A stretch of 64,000 nt of DNA from Chrysaora quinquecirrha (taxonomy: Eukaryota; Cnidaria; Scyphozoa; Semaeostomeae; Pelagiidae). This document shows positions 1-11,300 of the stretch, in pieces. A program made the translations under genes and the position numbers. A model generated the notes under the pieces. The model saw only the letters and a list, made by a program, of their open reading frames with translations. It was not told the DNA's origin and made no database searches. The stretch's first letter is position 1; every line of letters begins with the position of its first letter. The stretch lies in NCBI GenBank assembly GCA_014526335.1, contig JACTAT010000040.1, positions 431,212-495,211 on the forward strand. Direction: 5' to 3'.

Positions 1-278
1 GGTTAGAGCTTCCAGCAGGGTTTGATGTATAAAATATGCCATTTGAAATGGTATTTGGAAAATTCACTCTAAAAAAAAACCAAGAATTATCTCTGATGAG
101 AAGCATACTGTTTCCATCTGAGGGACTCCAGCCAGCCCTCCCCCTGCAGAGCTATGACTGCCGAAGAGTCGTGAATGTCTTTGGACGGTACTTTTTGAAT
201 TGCAACAAATTTAAAGCCAAATCCAAAATTTAGATGCAAGCTTTAAAGGAAGGGGAATTTTCAATTGATTCAACTTAC

Positions 279-3200
279 ATGATTTTTTCTTTCCGTCTTT
301 GGAATAAAATTTCCTGTTGTGGTGAATTTGTAATGATTCGTCACGCTTGAATGGATTGATATCCCCTTTGTGTACCAAGCAATCTCGATCTGCATCCTTC
401 ACAAGCAACACAACATAAAAACTGTTTGTTCTTATGACTTTGCTCTGTAAGGAAGCAAAGACCAATGATATTACATATCTATTTTATAAGATATACATAT
501 AAAAAACAAAAATATATTTATGATGAATGGCGAACACAAGGATAGATTTTTCCACAAGTGGCATACCAAAATTAGTGGGACTCGAACCTTGGCTGCATGA
601 CCAGAAAGCCAACGACGTTTCCACTGAGCTATAGAGCTCAATGAAATCGCCCAGTAACTCTCCAAGTCATACAGCCCAAGGCTCTCCTCCCGTTTTATTT
701 TTTTCGTGTTTCTCTAATGTTGAGCCTTCTTCAGCACCATACATATGTATACATATTTGTCATGAATGGCGAACACAAGGATAGATTTATCCATTCGTGG
801 CATACCACAATAAGTGGGACTCGAACCTGGGCTGCATGACCAGAGGGCCAACGACGTTTCCACCGAGCTATAGAGCTCAATGAAATCGTCGAGTAACTCA
901 TACAGCCCAAGGCTCTCCTCCCGTTTGACTTTTTCCGTATTTCGGCTATGTTGAGCCTTCTTCAGCACTATACATATGTATATAACTTGCCATGAATGGC
1001 GAACACAAGGATAGATTTATCCATTCGTGGCATACCACAATAAGTGGGCCTCGAACCTGGGCTGCATGACCAGAGGGCCAACAACGTTTCCACTGAGCTA
1101 TAGAGCTCAATGAAATCGCCGAGTAACTCTCCAAGTCACACAGCCCAAGGCTCACCTCCCGTTTGACTTTTTTCATGTTTCGGCTATTTTCAGCACCATA
1201 CATATCTATACATATTTGTCATGAAAGGTTGGAGTCCCACTTATTGGTATGCCACTTGTGAAAAATCTTTAAAAAATAAAATTTGGTCTTTACTAAAATG
1301 TCAAATGTTCTTAAAATTACATATCTAATTTTGATTTTTAAGCACTGAAAGTTTGCAGAAATTTCTTAAATATCGAAATTGATGAAACTGCAATTTGTAT
1401 TATTAATAACATGGAGTGGGGTGACAATCACGACAGAGTTCTGATACATTTCTGTGATTATTTCATATTGAGACATTAACTATTAAGTAAAAACCAAGGT
1501 GAAAATCCAGAGATGCAAACATGAAAATATTCTGTATTTCTGGGGATTTTCCTAAATTTCTGGCAATCTGAGAGTATGAGCTTGATATGGATAGCGAAAA
1601 GATGTTACTTGACAACCCGGACTGTGCAAAACAAACAGCGAGGATTAGTGCTGGATCATTGGCGAAGCAAGATCTTTGTTTTAACAAGAGGTTTTGGAAT
1701 CTGACGACATCAATACCAAAAGGCCGGTATTGTGTAGATAGAGAGTTCTTTTTCTCACTCGGACTTCTCCTTTAATTCCATTAGTCTTCCCGCTATATCC
1801 TGCAAGCTGATTCGTGTTTAAAAGACAATGTCTATTAATTCGGTTTCTCTTTCTGATTGGTGCATTTCGATCCGCATCTGGGTACAACTTCCACCTTAGT
1901 CAATCGTTTCGGTCTGTTTCTGACGTTTTAGGCGGAAATAGTCAGATATGACCAAAGATGTTTTGCCGCTCTTTTTCGATGCGTAACACGTGCTTTATCT
2001 ACATGGACGTGGTGGATACTGGGGAAAATGACGTCATTATCCTACCAAATGCAAAAAGTTTTGAATGAATAATCCTTTCGAAAAAATCAATCAAAATTCG
2101 GAGAAAAATATAGAAGGAAATTTAAAGATCAACAATACCTACTACATATGTGATAAACTCAACCATAAAGAGGAAACGGGGAAATGATCTACAATAACTC
2201 GGCGACATAGAGCTTCAGGAACTCGACAAAGCTCTAAAGACGGTTGAATGCTTACCGATACAGTAATGGCTGCTTGTGTTGTTATAGTTGCGTATAAACC
2301 ACTGAAGTCATTGGTTCCTTCTTCAAAGACTGGACACTGGAAAGGACGAAAACAGATTAATAACACCAAGATAAAATATATCTAATGCCAACATTAACCT
2401 TGAATCTCCGGGCAAACGGAGCCAACATTCCACAAAAACATTGCCGAGCAGTATTCATGTTGAAAGAAATGTTGGCATCTTTTGGCCACCTTGTTGGCTG
2501 AGCAAACATCATGTTTGCTGGTTGAAGTTTGATCAGGATAAAACATTCATCTAACATTAGTTTCGTTTGGCCAACCGTTGGCTTAAAACATGTGTATTAG
2601 CTAAGGCGTTCATATCTGGAACACAAAAAAAGAATTTCTCAGACTTGAAGCTATCTGCTAACAGTTCTTGATTTAACAACATAGAACAAACATAGAAAGG
2701 AAACCAAAGAAAGATTACCAATAGTAGTTCCAGGCTCTCCAGTCTAGATAAAGTTTTTGACACGAATGTTGGATATAAATGTTAGCAATGTGTAGCCGCC
2801 CAAACCCAGCATCAGCTAACATGGAAAAAACCAAGACTTAGCGAGAACCCTTATAACATTTGAAGGGCATTACCTTCGAATTCTGAACAAGAACCATTCC
2901 ACATAATTTCGAATTTGAAGACACTTTGACGAGAACTCTTGTATATCCAGGTTGAAACTTATATCTGAAATACTAAAAACAGAAAATCTTTAAGTGACCG
3001 AAAAGCACGCACTTACCATTGAACCATGTTGCTTGGAGGTAGTATAAGTCATCGGAATTAGTAGAGGCATTAGGTTTGAAATACGCAGTGGTTTTTCATT
3101 GCAAATGGAATTTTCCCAAAGAGAATAACCGATTTGAATTTGAAATATGTCTATAGATTGCACTGCATTCTCTACATTCACTGTCTATAGAAGCTGACTG

Positions 3201-6200
3201 CACTGATTCTACTTTGGGTGGAGAAAGCGGGGAGCCATACAAATACGCTACAAAGCAACTTCTATCGAGTCAAAAGAAGATCCATACCAATTTTAGGCTG
3301 GACTACGGGAAAATGTGCAAGGAAAAGATGGAAAAATGCAAAAGATGAAAAGAGGATCGCCTAGAGTTATGGTTTGTAGTGAAATGAAACAAATTTAGAA
3401 GTTAACTTTGCGACTTTGTCGAGTAGTCAAAGCTGTTAAGCCTGCAGCGATTTTGAAAGAGCCCGTCCACATGAGAAATTTTGAAAAGCTTTGAAACTCG
3501 TGGCGTGGTCAGTTCAGTTTGGTGTTTGATGTAACCCCTTAGAGTGTTTACGTAGGTAAGGGGGTAAGAAATGAAAATCAAAGTGCTTTGATGGTATTCT
3601 GATTAGCAGTTGGTAATTATTTCTTGTTTTAGGTACTGAGAAATTACTTTGGTTCACAGTTTTGTAAATTAAATCTTGTTGACTTCAACAAATCAGCTGT
3701 AGGTATAAATAGTTACCATTGGTTCTGCTGGGTTGACACTGATGTTTTTAACTGCATTGTTTCCTCCAGACCTGCAAAAAGATTAAGCTTAGCTAACCAC
3801 AACAAAATACTTAGAAAAAACCTTCAAGCTAGGTGCAAACTATGCCAACATGTTGGCAAACAGCACCACCAACAGTTGTTGGCCAACAGGTTAGCATGGT
3901 TTGCTATACATTTTGGGCTAACATTAAGGAACAACATGTCATTCAAGACAAAACGTTGGCGAAAATTTTCATTGATCTTCGTTTCTAGCAAATTCAAGTG
4001 TTGACATGGTTTGCTACATCTGGTAAACCTGATGGCACAACATTTCCAAAGTGAGATGTTTCCTAGTAAAACATTTGATTTACAAAAGTTTCTTCATAAA
4101 GAACGTTGTCTTGGGAGTTGGGGTTCAGATTTAGCATAAAAATTCATTGCTTTACAAGCATACTTACTGAAGCGTAAAGTGGTTGACAAGGTAGGCATGC
4201 AAAGTATAATTGACAGGTGTAATGCTTTCTGTAGACACTTCAATATAGAAGTATGGCATTGTTTTATTCCTGTTCATGTTAAGATCAGGGCAAAGTGATC
4301 GGCTAACATGGTGAAACATTTTTCTAGAATAAAAAACACAAAAATATCACCAAGAAATCCAAAAAACAACAAAAAGTATTTAAAATATTCAGTTCCAGTC
4401 AATTAAGCTTTTATTTGCCATTGATATCAACTTGGCTGATTTTATGGTTTTTCAGGTAAGCAACTCTTCCAAATGGTCTCTTTAAAACCAGCAAAAACTC
4501 TGTGTTAAGACCAGAGGTTACGAAAATATGTTTTTCTTCATACGTCAGTGACTAATTGACATCCAGCTGCCAAACCTTTAACAACAGTAGGATTAGAAAA
4601 AGTCTCTAAAGAGGGATGGTGCAATTTATTACTTTGAGCCAACATATCTTCTAGTGTTGATAAATTAAAAGAAAATCGTTGAATATAAAAAGATAAGTTT
4701 TTCACACTTAGAGTCATATTTACCCATCAGCAGCAGAAAAGGGAACAGTCCAGGATCGAACCCCTTTCACCATCCTCACCACAAAAAGCACTGGAAAGTC
4801 CTGACTTGCTGAGTCACTCTTTACAGAAAGTCGAACAGCCTGGAAAAAATGAATGGTTCTGAGAACATACAACATAATTGCAAAATATATGTCATGGCAT
4901 TATGTATAGGAATGTAGTTGTCTTTCAACCTTTTTACAATCTAATATTACTTTAGCATTTCAATTGTTGGGAAGATTTTCCACAAGTGACATTACCTACC
5001 ACAATAGACCCTTTGACGAACCACCACAATTATGGAAACTTTTCAGATTTCTAGATGGAGAATTTTTTATACCAAATTCGTATTGAGCAGCCAAAATTTA
5101 GTCTAGGTGCAAAGTTTTACTATCGTAGCACTTGTATTATCAATTTTAAGAGCGTTCACGATTTTATAAGGGGTTAGACAAGTTTGGGTGAACAGGTTTC
5201 ACCTCAAGCAATTTTCACAGTCAAAGCCTTTATAGAATTGAGAACTTAGAAGCCCCACAAAATCAAAATTACAAACACAGGGACATGAAACTTTGCACCT
5301 AGACTAAGTTTTTTATGCTTTACATGATTTTAGCATTGAAATACCAGTATTTTGCAGATTTGGGAAATTTCAATCCTGACAGACTTTTGTCCAAAAGATC
5401 TATACTGTAGATGGGATTTGAATCGTAAGGTTGCAGGCTCAAATCTCATCAGGACCACTTTCCACAAATCAACAGTCAACTCAGCTGCCAGGGTGCATTT
5501 CATGTTACCACCACGCTGGAGAATACACCAACCAAATCGGACTTTGTGCCAAAAGGAACAATAGATCTATTGTTTTATAATTGTTTTATATTGTTCTAGG
5601 CTATTGTTTTTTTTTAAATCCATGCCAGTACGGCAATAGAATTTCAGAATCCATGCCAGAGATCTACATGGAATGCACACTGGCAGCTGTCCACCCTTCT
5701 ATTCTAAGATTGGTAAATGCATGCCCAGGGTACTCATTCTAGTATCTCAGTCTGGGGGTGCAAGCTGCAGGTCCACATCCCAGTAGTCCTGGTTGGAAAA
5801 CATATTTTCACTTGCAGCGACAATTTCAAAAAAATTTTGACTCCCATTCTCGAAAGTGAAGGCTTGCACATGTTACAAAAGGTTGCCATTGTTGGTGGCC
5901 CAGTATGCATTCCATGTAGTAGCTGAAACTTTATCGGCGTACTGGCGTGGGTCTTTCAAAAAAACAATAGCCTAGACTATAATTTCAATTATAAAACAAT
6001 AGATCTATTGCTTCTTTTGGCGTGAATTCCGATTTGGTCGGCATATTCTTCGGCGGGGCGGTAACACAGAATGCACCCTAGTTGGCGGCTTTTCACTTGC
6101 ACCTCAAGCATCAGTTTTTGAGGTTTCTCGCAGCTTGCAGCTTACAACTTTCACTTGCTTGCACTGACCTGTCGGCAAAAATGAGCATGTTTTCCAAACT

Positions 6201-6498
6201 GGCCAGTAGTGCACATGGCATATAGAAACATTTGCATATAGCATATAGGAAGATTTTTTCTCACCTTCTGCTTTCCTGACTTGGACAATGTTGAATAATT
6301 CATATGATACATATCCTCCTTGTCTCTTGAAACTGTTCCACTGTATACCATACCAAGGCTAGCATTTATTGGATGCGTCATACTGCGATAATAAGAATTG
6401 AATTCTGCACAATCCGAGTAAAGGATGTGCAAATATAAGATGCAAAACATAACAGCTAAAGCATTCCATTTCCTTCTGAATTTGGTGTTGGCTTCCAT
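279..6498 (-). CDS. SID-1 transmembrane family (SIDT1/2-like) protein, N-terminal part; runs off left edge
   Basis: SIDT/SID-1 proteins are multi-pass membrane proteins linked to double-stranded RNA and lipid handling. Seven exons were joined on the minus strand: 6265-6498, 4724-4839, 4168-4323, 3717-3771, 2874-2972, 2256-2336, 279-444, giving about 302 codons. All junctions are GT-AG and all phases agree (0,2,2,0,0,0, then 1 at the last donor). Exon 1 starts at ATG 6498 with a hydrophobic signal peptide (about residues 12-28), followed by the family-like AEFNSYY. Later anchors resembling vertebrate SIDT ectodomains are FPVLFVVR, SRSLCPD, YFRYKFQPG, QAAITVS and TNSFYVVLLVK. Only the extracellular N-terminal domain is visible; the transmembrane exons should lie left of base 1. 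Exon 5 uses the acceptor at 2973, because the alternative AG nine bases further in gives an early stop. Orthology to SIDT1 versus SIDT2 cannot be decided. Confidence 0.88.
515..1275 (-). mobile_element. Three tandem tRNA-derived SINE copies plus an inverted fragment
   Basis: Three head-to-tail units begin with GAATGGCGAACACAAGG at 524, 764 and 994 (240 and 230 bp apart). On the minus strand each has an A-box-like TAGCTCAGTGGAAACGT and a B-box-like GGTTCGAGTCC at tRNA-like spacing. Each also has a shared tail motif (GAAGAAGGCTCAACATAG...). A truncated unit in the opposite direction lies at about 1225-1270. The copies sit in the SIDT intron between exons 2256-2336 and 279-444. They are SINEs rather than tRNA genes because the cloverleaf is degenerate and each copy carries a conserved non-tRNA body. 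Confidence 0.8.
1790..1935. mobile_element. MITE fragment, family with TGCATTTCGATCCGCATCT end
   Basis: The end sequence TGCATTTCGATCCGCATCT followed by a TTTCGGTCTGTTTCTGACG-type terminus recurs, in either orientation, near 18360, 41940, 45345 and 56900. At 18015-18415 both orientations face each other as a complete foldback copy. This locus has one end only. Confidence 0.55.
2375..2600. repeat. GTTGGC-rich dispersed repeat
   Basis: Repeated GCCAACAT/ATGTTGGC words at 2389-2395, 2431, 2471-2476 and 2565 resemble sequence at 3830-4030, 11455-11530 and 11885-12035. This is a diverged dispersed element in SIDT and FAM234-like introns. Its ends were not resolved and no coding capacity was seen. 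Confidence 0.4.
3825..4040. repeat. GTTGGC-rich dispersed repeat, second copy
   Basis: Contains ATGTTGGC, TTGTTGGCCAACAGG and CTAACAT words shared with 2375-2600 and 11455-12035. It lies in the SIDT intron between exons 4168-4323 and 3717-3771. Confidence 0.4.
5086..5319. mobile_element. MITE, TTAGTCTAGGTGCAAAGTTT family, copy 1
   Basis: The terminal inverted repeat reads TTAGTCTAGGTGCAAAGTTT on the left and its reverse complement on the right (AAACTTTGCACCTAGACTAA). The element is about 234 bp, non-coding, and lies in SIDT intron 1. A second copy lies at 21971-22212. An internal inverted pair around ATTTTATAAGGG/CTTTATAGAAT adds further foldback. Confidence 0.75.
5530..6050. mobile_element. 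Foldback MITE with ACAATAGATCTATTG subterminal motif
   Basis: The left arm (about 5533-5587, CCAAATCGGA... then ACAATAGATCTATTGTTTTA) is mirrored at about 5990-6045 (AACAATAGATCTATTGCTTC... then CCGATTTGG). It lies in SIDT intron 1. A related piece is at 61560-61800. Confidence 0.65.
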
Positions 6499-7730
6499 TT
6501 TAGTTTAAAGACTTCAAACCTAAAATAATAACTTCCTCCTTTTCTGCTCTACTGGAATCTTTGGTGTGCGTTGTTTCTTCTCTTCTCTGTTGTTTGCTTT
6601 GTATATTGGTGCTTAGGCTTGGCCTATCATATCATCATGTTCCCCCTCTCCGTTTCTTCAGGAATGCTTCATTGATCATAATAATAAGATCTCTCTTAAA
6701 AACCGGATTACTGATTCGTCATTTTATAAGCATATATTCAACTAATCTTCTGGTGAAACTTGGCTTAAATTATTTGATTACGAACAGCTACAATTTCAGC
6801 AACACAACAGTTGACAGTTCTAAACAGAATATTTGCTGTGCTGTTGAAGGTCAGATGATTTTTGGAAGTCCTATTGTAGTAGCCTCTTTTTGATGTCGCA
6901 CATTACGTCATCATTATTATTACAGCTTGAAGAAGTTAGCGTTTAAATGAGCAAGTGGGACAAATCTATACAGTTTACCTATCATGCACAGAACCGATAT
7001 GAGATTTGGCATACACACATTCTTTTATAAGGAAGTGCTTTATAAGGAAGGTAGCACTCGGGCTGGCAAAAACTTAAGGAATTTCTAATACTGAACCGGA
7101 GACTACCAAGGAATCTGACTTTTTCTTTAACTTAGCATTTCGATTAAAAAAATGAAGTTGTGAATAAGCAATACTTATCGCCAATAGTTTTCAATCAGTA
7201 TTCATTTCTACACGTCTTCTAAAACCTTTATGGCCTATATTTCCTTGACCATTGGTTGTTTTTAAGAATCACAAAGTAAGAAGTTAAGGAATTGCTAAGG
7301 AATATTGAGTACTCAATTTGCACTATCAGTTAAGGAATTTTCAGTACTGACCCTGAGCCGAACTTCCTTATAAAAAAAATGCGTGTAGTGCGGGTATTGA
7401 ATTCAAAATTTTAGTCTTTATGAGTACGGCTAAAAAATTCCGATATAAACACAGCATAGAAACCATACCTTCTCTTTATAATGATTGTACAGTAGGGGTC
7501 ATTCTTCAACGTTACGGGGGGGAAGGTCGGATTTCGCTGGGCTGTAGCCTTTGAAATTTTTTATTATGTTTTCACACAGCCAGGTTTTACAATGAGTAGG
7601 GGGTTAAAGCAATGGAGAAAGCAAAGTTAAGTAGAGTTTTAATGGCCCCCTTAAGAGAGAGAGACAAAGCGCTGAAGAATGAAACTTTTGTGTATTCAAC
7701 AAGTCAGTTCCATTCCACCATTGAAAATAA
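6499..7730. other. Intergenic spacer upstream of the SIDT-like gene
   Basis: This is the start of the spacer between the SIDT-like first exon and the 3' end of the FAM234-like gene. The SIDT-like promoter should be here, just above 6498. No coding exon was supported; apparent frames are AT-rich and lack splice or homology support. Confidence 0.4.
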
Positions 7731-7734
7731 GAGT

Positions 7735-7965
7735 AAGAAAGCCGAAATAAATCATAGGTCACAAGAAATAAATCATAAGTGGCACTCCACAATTGGGACT
7801 GGGATTCGACCACGTGAACTTCTGGACAACAAGCCAGTTGACTACTCCACTGCACTAAACAGTGCAGTCAAGTAGCCAGCCAAACTAGAAGTCCTTCCAG
7901 CCACAGGTCTCCTCCACATCCAAGGTGTTTCTTTGTGTTTCGGCTAAAAGCCTTCATCAGAGCAT
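7735..7965 (-). mobile_element. tRNA-derived SINE, second family
   Basis: On the minus strand an A-box-like region (CAGTGGAGTAGTCAACTGG) is followed by a B box GGTCGAATCCC. The tail GATGAAGGCTTTTAGCCG resembles the tail motif of the SINEs at 515-1275. The tRNA part differs in sequence, suggesting a related family with another tRNA head. Confidence 0.6.
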
Positions 7966-8363
7966 AGAACATATAGTGAACTGGACACACGCTGTATGGC
8001 AATTATAAAAATTGTGGAAGCCCATGATTTATAGGTATAACATATAAGATTTATATGTGTAACATGAATGTGAGTTTTGACTGCAAATGAATGGAATCAG
8101 CTTCCTAGTTCTTGATTTTTGCCATGATAAAGACATTGAAAAACTTTTCAGCCTTCTACATGTTGGTTCCTTATAAAGTGGTCCTTTTTAAAAAAGCGCG
8201 TATTTTACAAGCATTGGCACACAAGGTAACAATAGATTGATTGAGATAAAAAAGGCTGGGGATGAAACTAGCTACGTTCATATGAAAATAAATATCACAT
8301 TCAAAATATTCTTGAGATAAAAGATCAAAACAGCAACAATACTAAAACCCCGATAAAATAAGA

Positions 8364-11300
8364 TTATTGTTCAGTTTTCGGATGAAATCGTTCATTGTAG
8401 AAGCCATTAGCAAGGCTGCCCATATATCCACCCCAGCCTTGTTGATTTATAGGCAGCATCCGAGTGCATTTCTGATTGGGTGATTTGTTCTTACATAAGC
8501 ACTTTATTTTGAAGCGATAAACAATTAGTCTTCCAAAATGGATTTTTGTTGGGTCGTATGTGGACTGGCTATTGTATATTCCTTTATCGTTTTCATGAGT
8601 TCGATTTTGCAAGCAATAATTGACTGCAGTGTCACCTTCGTCGTAGTATCCTTTAGCTCTGTTTCCGTCAATATCAACTTCAATGTTTAGATTTCCTACA
8701 AAATCAACAATGATAATGACAAGAGGACAAAAACAACAAGCAAGCAAGCAAGCAAGCAAGCTATAAATATTTACTTGTTAAAGGAGGTTTGGGGTACTGG
8801 CAACTATGCAGCTGGTGTGGACCTGCAGTTTGTGGACCTGCAACATTAGGAAGTAGAGTTATTACCTGAGCCCCAGTTAACGATTATCAAACCGAGACCA
8901 ACACCAAATTGAGATAGCTGCGTTGGTAGAGCTTTCTGCAAAAAAAGTTTTAAGACAAGGAAACGTTGTTTTTCACGGCGTTTAAGACCAGGTAGATTTA
9001 GGCCATTATAAATACTTACCGCTGACACCACTGTAAATGAAAAGCTATGCTGAGAAATCAGGGTACTAGGTACTGTCAAAGAGTGAGCTAACGATGGCAT
9101 ACACTTTCCCTTTGCAAGACAGTCCGAGATGAGCCCAGTATACTCAGACTTGCTTAGCAATCCCAGAATTTCAGTATTCAAACTTTCTTAACATTTTCTC
9201 AACCAAAAATCTATTTTATCGTTGTCTATAGTATGCTCTGCACTTCAATCCACTGCGCAATTACTTAAAGAAACCAAATTTTCACACAAATGCGTCCTTG
9301 AATGGACTTGTTAATGCATCAGCATAGTTACAGGTCACTTATTTGAGTGACAGTCAAGGCAAATATAGAGATTTCTGAGCCCAAGAAGAAACCATAATCA
9401 AATACTTTCTTTAGGTTTGAAATACTCAGTACTGAACTTTCTTAACTTTTTGAGGAACCGAGTACTAATTTCTTATAAACCATTTTCTTATAAAAATATC
9501 TTAATGAAAGTGACTCTGCTTGTCAAGCAGTGATCTGCAATAGCAAGGTGGCCAAACAGCCAAACATTACTTGTATGTAAAGATAAACATCAACTTTATG
9601 GCAATGCACACTATTTCCTGAATCGAAGACATTGGGAAAAGACAAGGAATGTTCTGGCCAGGTGCATAAATGAGTACCTAGTTGGTAGGTATAAACGCCT
9701 TTTTTGGTCCAATCTTGCTACATGCTATATGCATCTAGACTAGGGGTAAACTAGACAGGGCATTTTTTAAGGATTGTTAACTAGTGGGGCAAACTTGTGA
9801 AAAGGGGCCCAAAAATTCCGGCATTCAAAAAAATGGTTTAAACAATGCATAGATTCTGAACAAAAATACAAATAGGTCTGTAATTATATAACATTGTTGT
9901 TATTATAGTACAGGCATCAAGTTTGCATTAAAAATCTTTTTAACAAAGTCATTTTTCTTGTACAGCTCTCAGGGCCGTCTGACAGAAGTTTTCTAGGGGG
10001 AGGGGTTGATCGTCTCGATTTGCCGACTAAACAAAGTCAAAGTAAAAACATCCTTCTGATCCATCAAATGTTTAACTAGACCAAATAATAACGAAGTTTA
10101 AAGGCTGACTGAGCAGCCTTAGCCTAGCAATAATGCCAAAAACTACTATCTATATGCATTATAACTTACAAACTGTAAAACGGACAGACACTTGGAACAC
10201 AAAAATGTATTGTTTTGGCTTTAATTTTCAGTTAGCCAGTGTGTGGGATGAACAACGATCTTTTTCGCTCCGACATCGGATCTCCAATGCGCCAAATCTT
10301 TTACGCGAAGACCTTTCTTTGTGAGCAACAAAAGACATTTGAATTTCTCGTCAAAAGCAGTTCTGGCTTTCTGACTGGCTACACCAGTTCCTCCCCCTCT
10401 CTGTCGTTGTTTTTCAGGGTAGCTCTGTTATATTGGCGACCTATCAGTTCTAAGGAGCATAACAGAGACTTGTGCAGCTAGTCTACCTGGCTCTATCGGG
10501 GCTTTGTGTAGAACCTATGTGTATGATGGAAAGGAATCTGGTACTGCATTAGAAGTATACCCTGGATCAACGTGTCAACGATAGGTTAACTCACCCTGCC
10601 TTGCCATTTGCCTGTATTTCTTCACACATTCAATGTCCTTAGCATCGAGCAATCTGACTTTAGCCGGGTACATCCAATAAACAGGAAACACAACATCGAT
10701 TGAATCTGTGAATCCAAATCGATCCGCTTGAGCGTCGATCGAAGAGGTTAATCCGCCTGTTGCAATCAGTCTTTGGATTCCACCATGATCTGGGATTCCA
10801 ATATGTCGATTAATCCGTTTCAGCAAGCGCTTTTTCTTCGTTATATCTCTTCTATTGTTGTTTGATTGTAAAGGAGCGTTCTCTACGTCTTTGTAAGTCT
10901 CTAGAAATGTAATGGCAGTAAAACTAGCATGGTTTGGACAATTTGGACAAAAACCTATGCACAAAGGTGCAATGGGATGTAGCAGCTACCGGGTGGTCCT
11001 GCTAAGATGCATTATATTCGTCCCCACCTCACAAGGAAATCAGATTAGGCCCTGAACTACTATACTAAAGAGCAAAGACTATAGCTAGGGAGGGAAACAA
11101 CACCTTCCTAGGGAAACGTATGCCTATGGAAAGAAGACTTATGCCTATCCCTATCTGATCATAGTTGCAGCAAACGAAGCAGCAGCCTTTTGACAGCCTC
11201 CAAACTCTGTAAATCTAATCAAAATCGAGCACCACTACACGGCTTCACATCCTAACTAGCCTACGGCAATCTCTACTACAACAAACTCACGGAAAAATAA

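Noticed and set aside
540..640. True tRNA gene on the minus strand
   Set aside because: A and B boxes are present but the stems do not pair properly and the unit belongs to a multi-copy SINE.
2990..3200. Extra SIDT exon with frame ending at a GTAAGT-like donor (3013)
   Set aside because: Exons 3717-3771 and 2874-2972 already join in phase and give the expected family sequence with no gap; adding this segment introduces unrelated residues.
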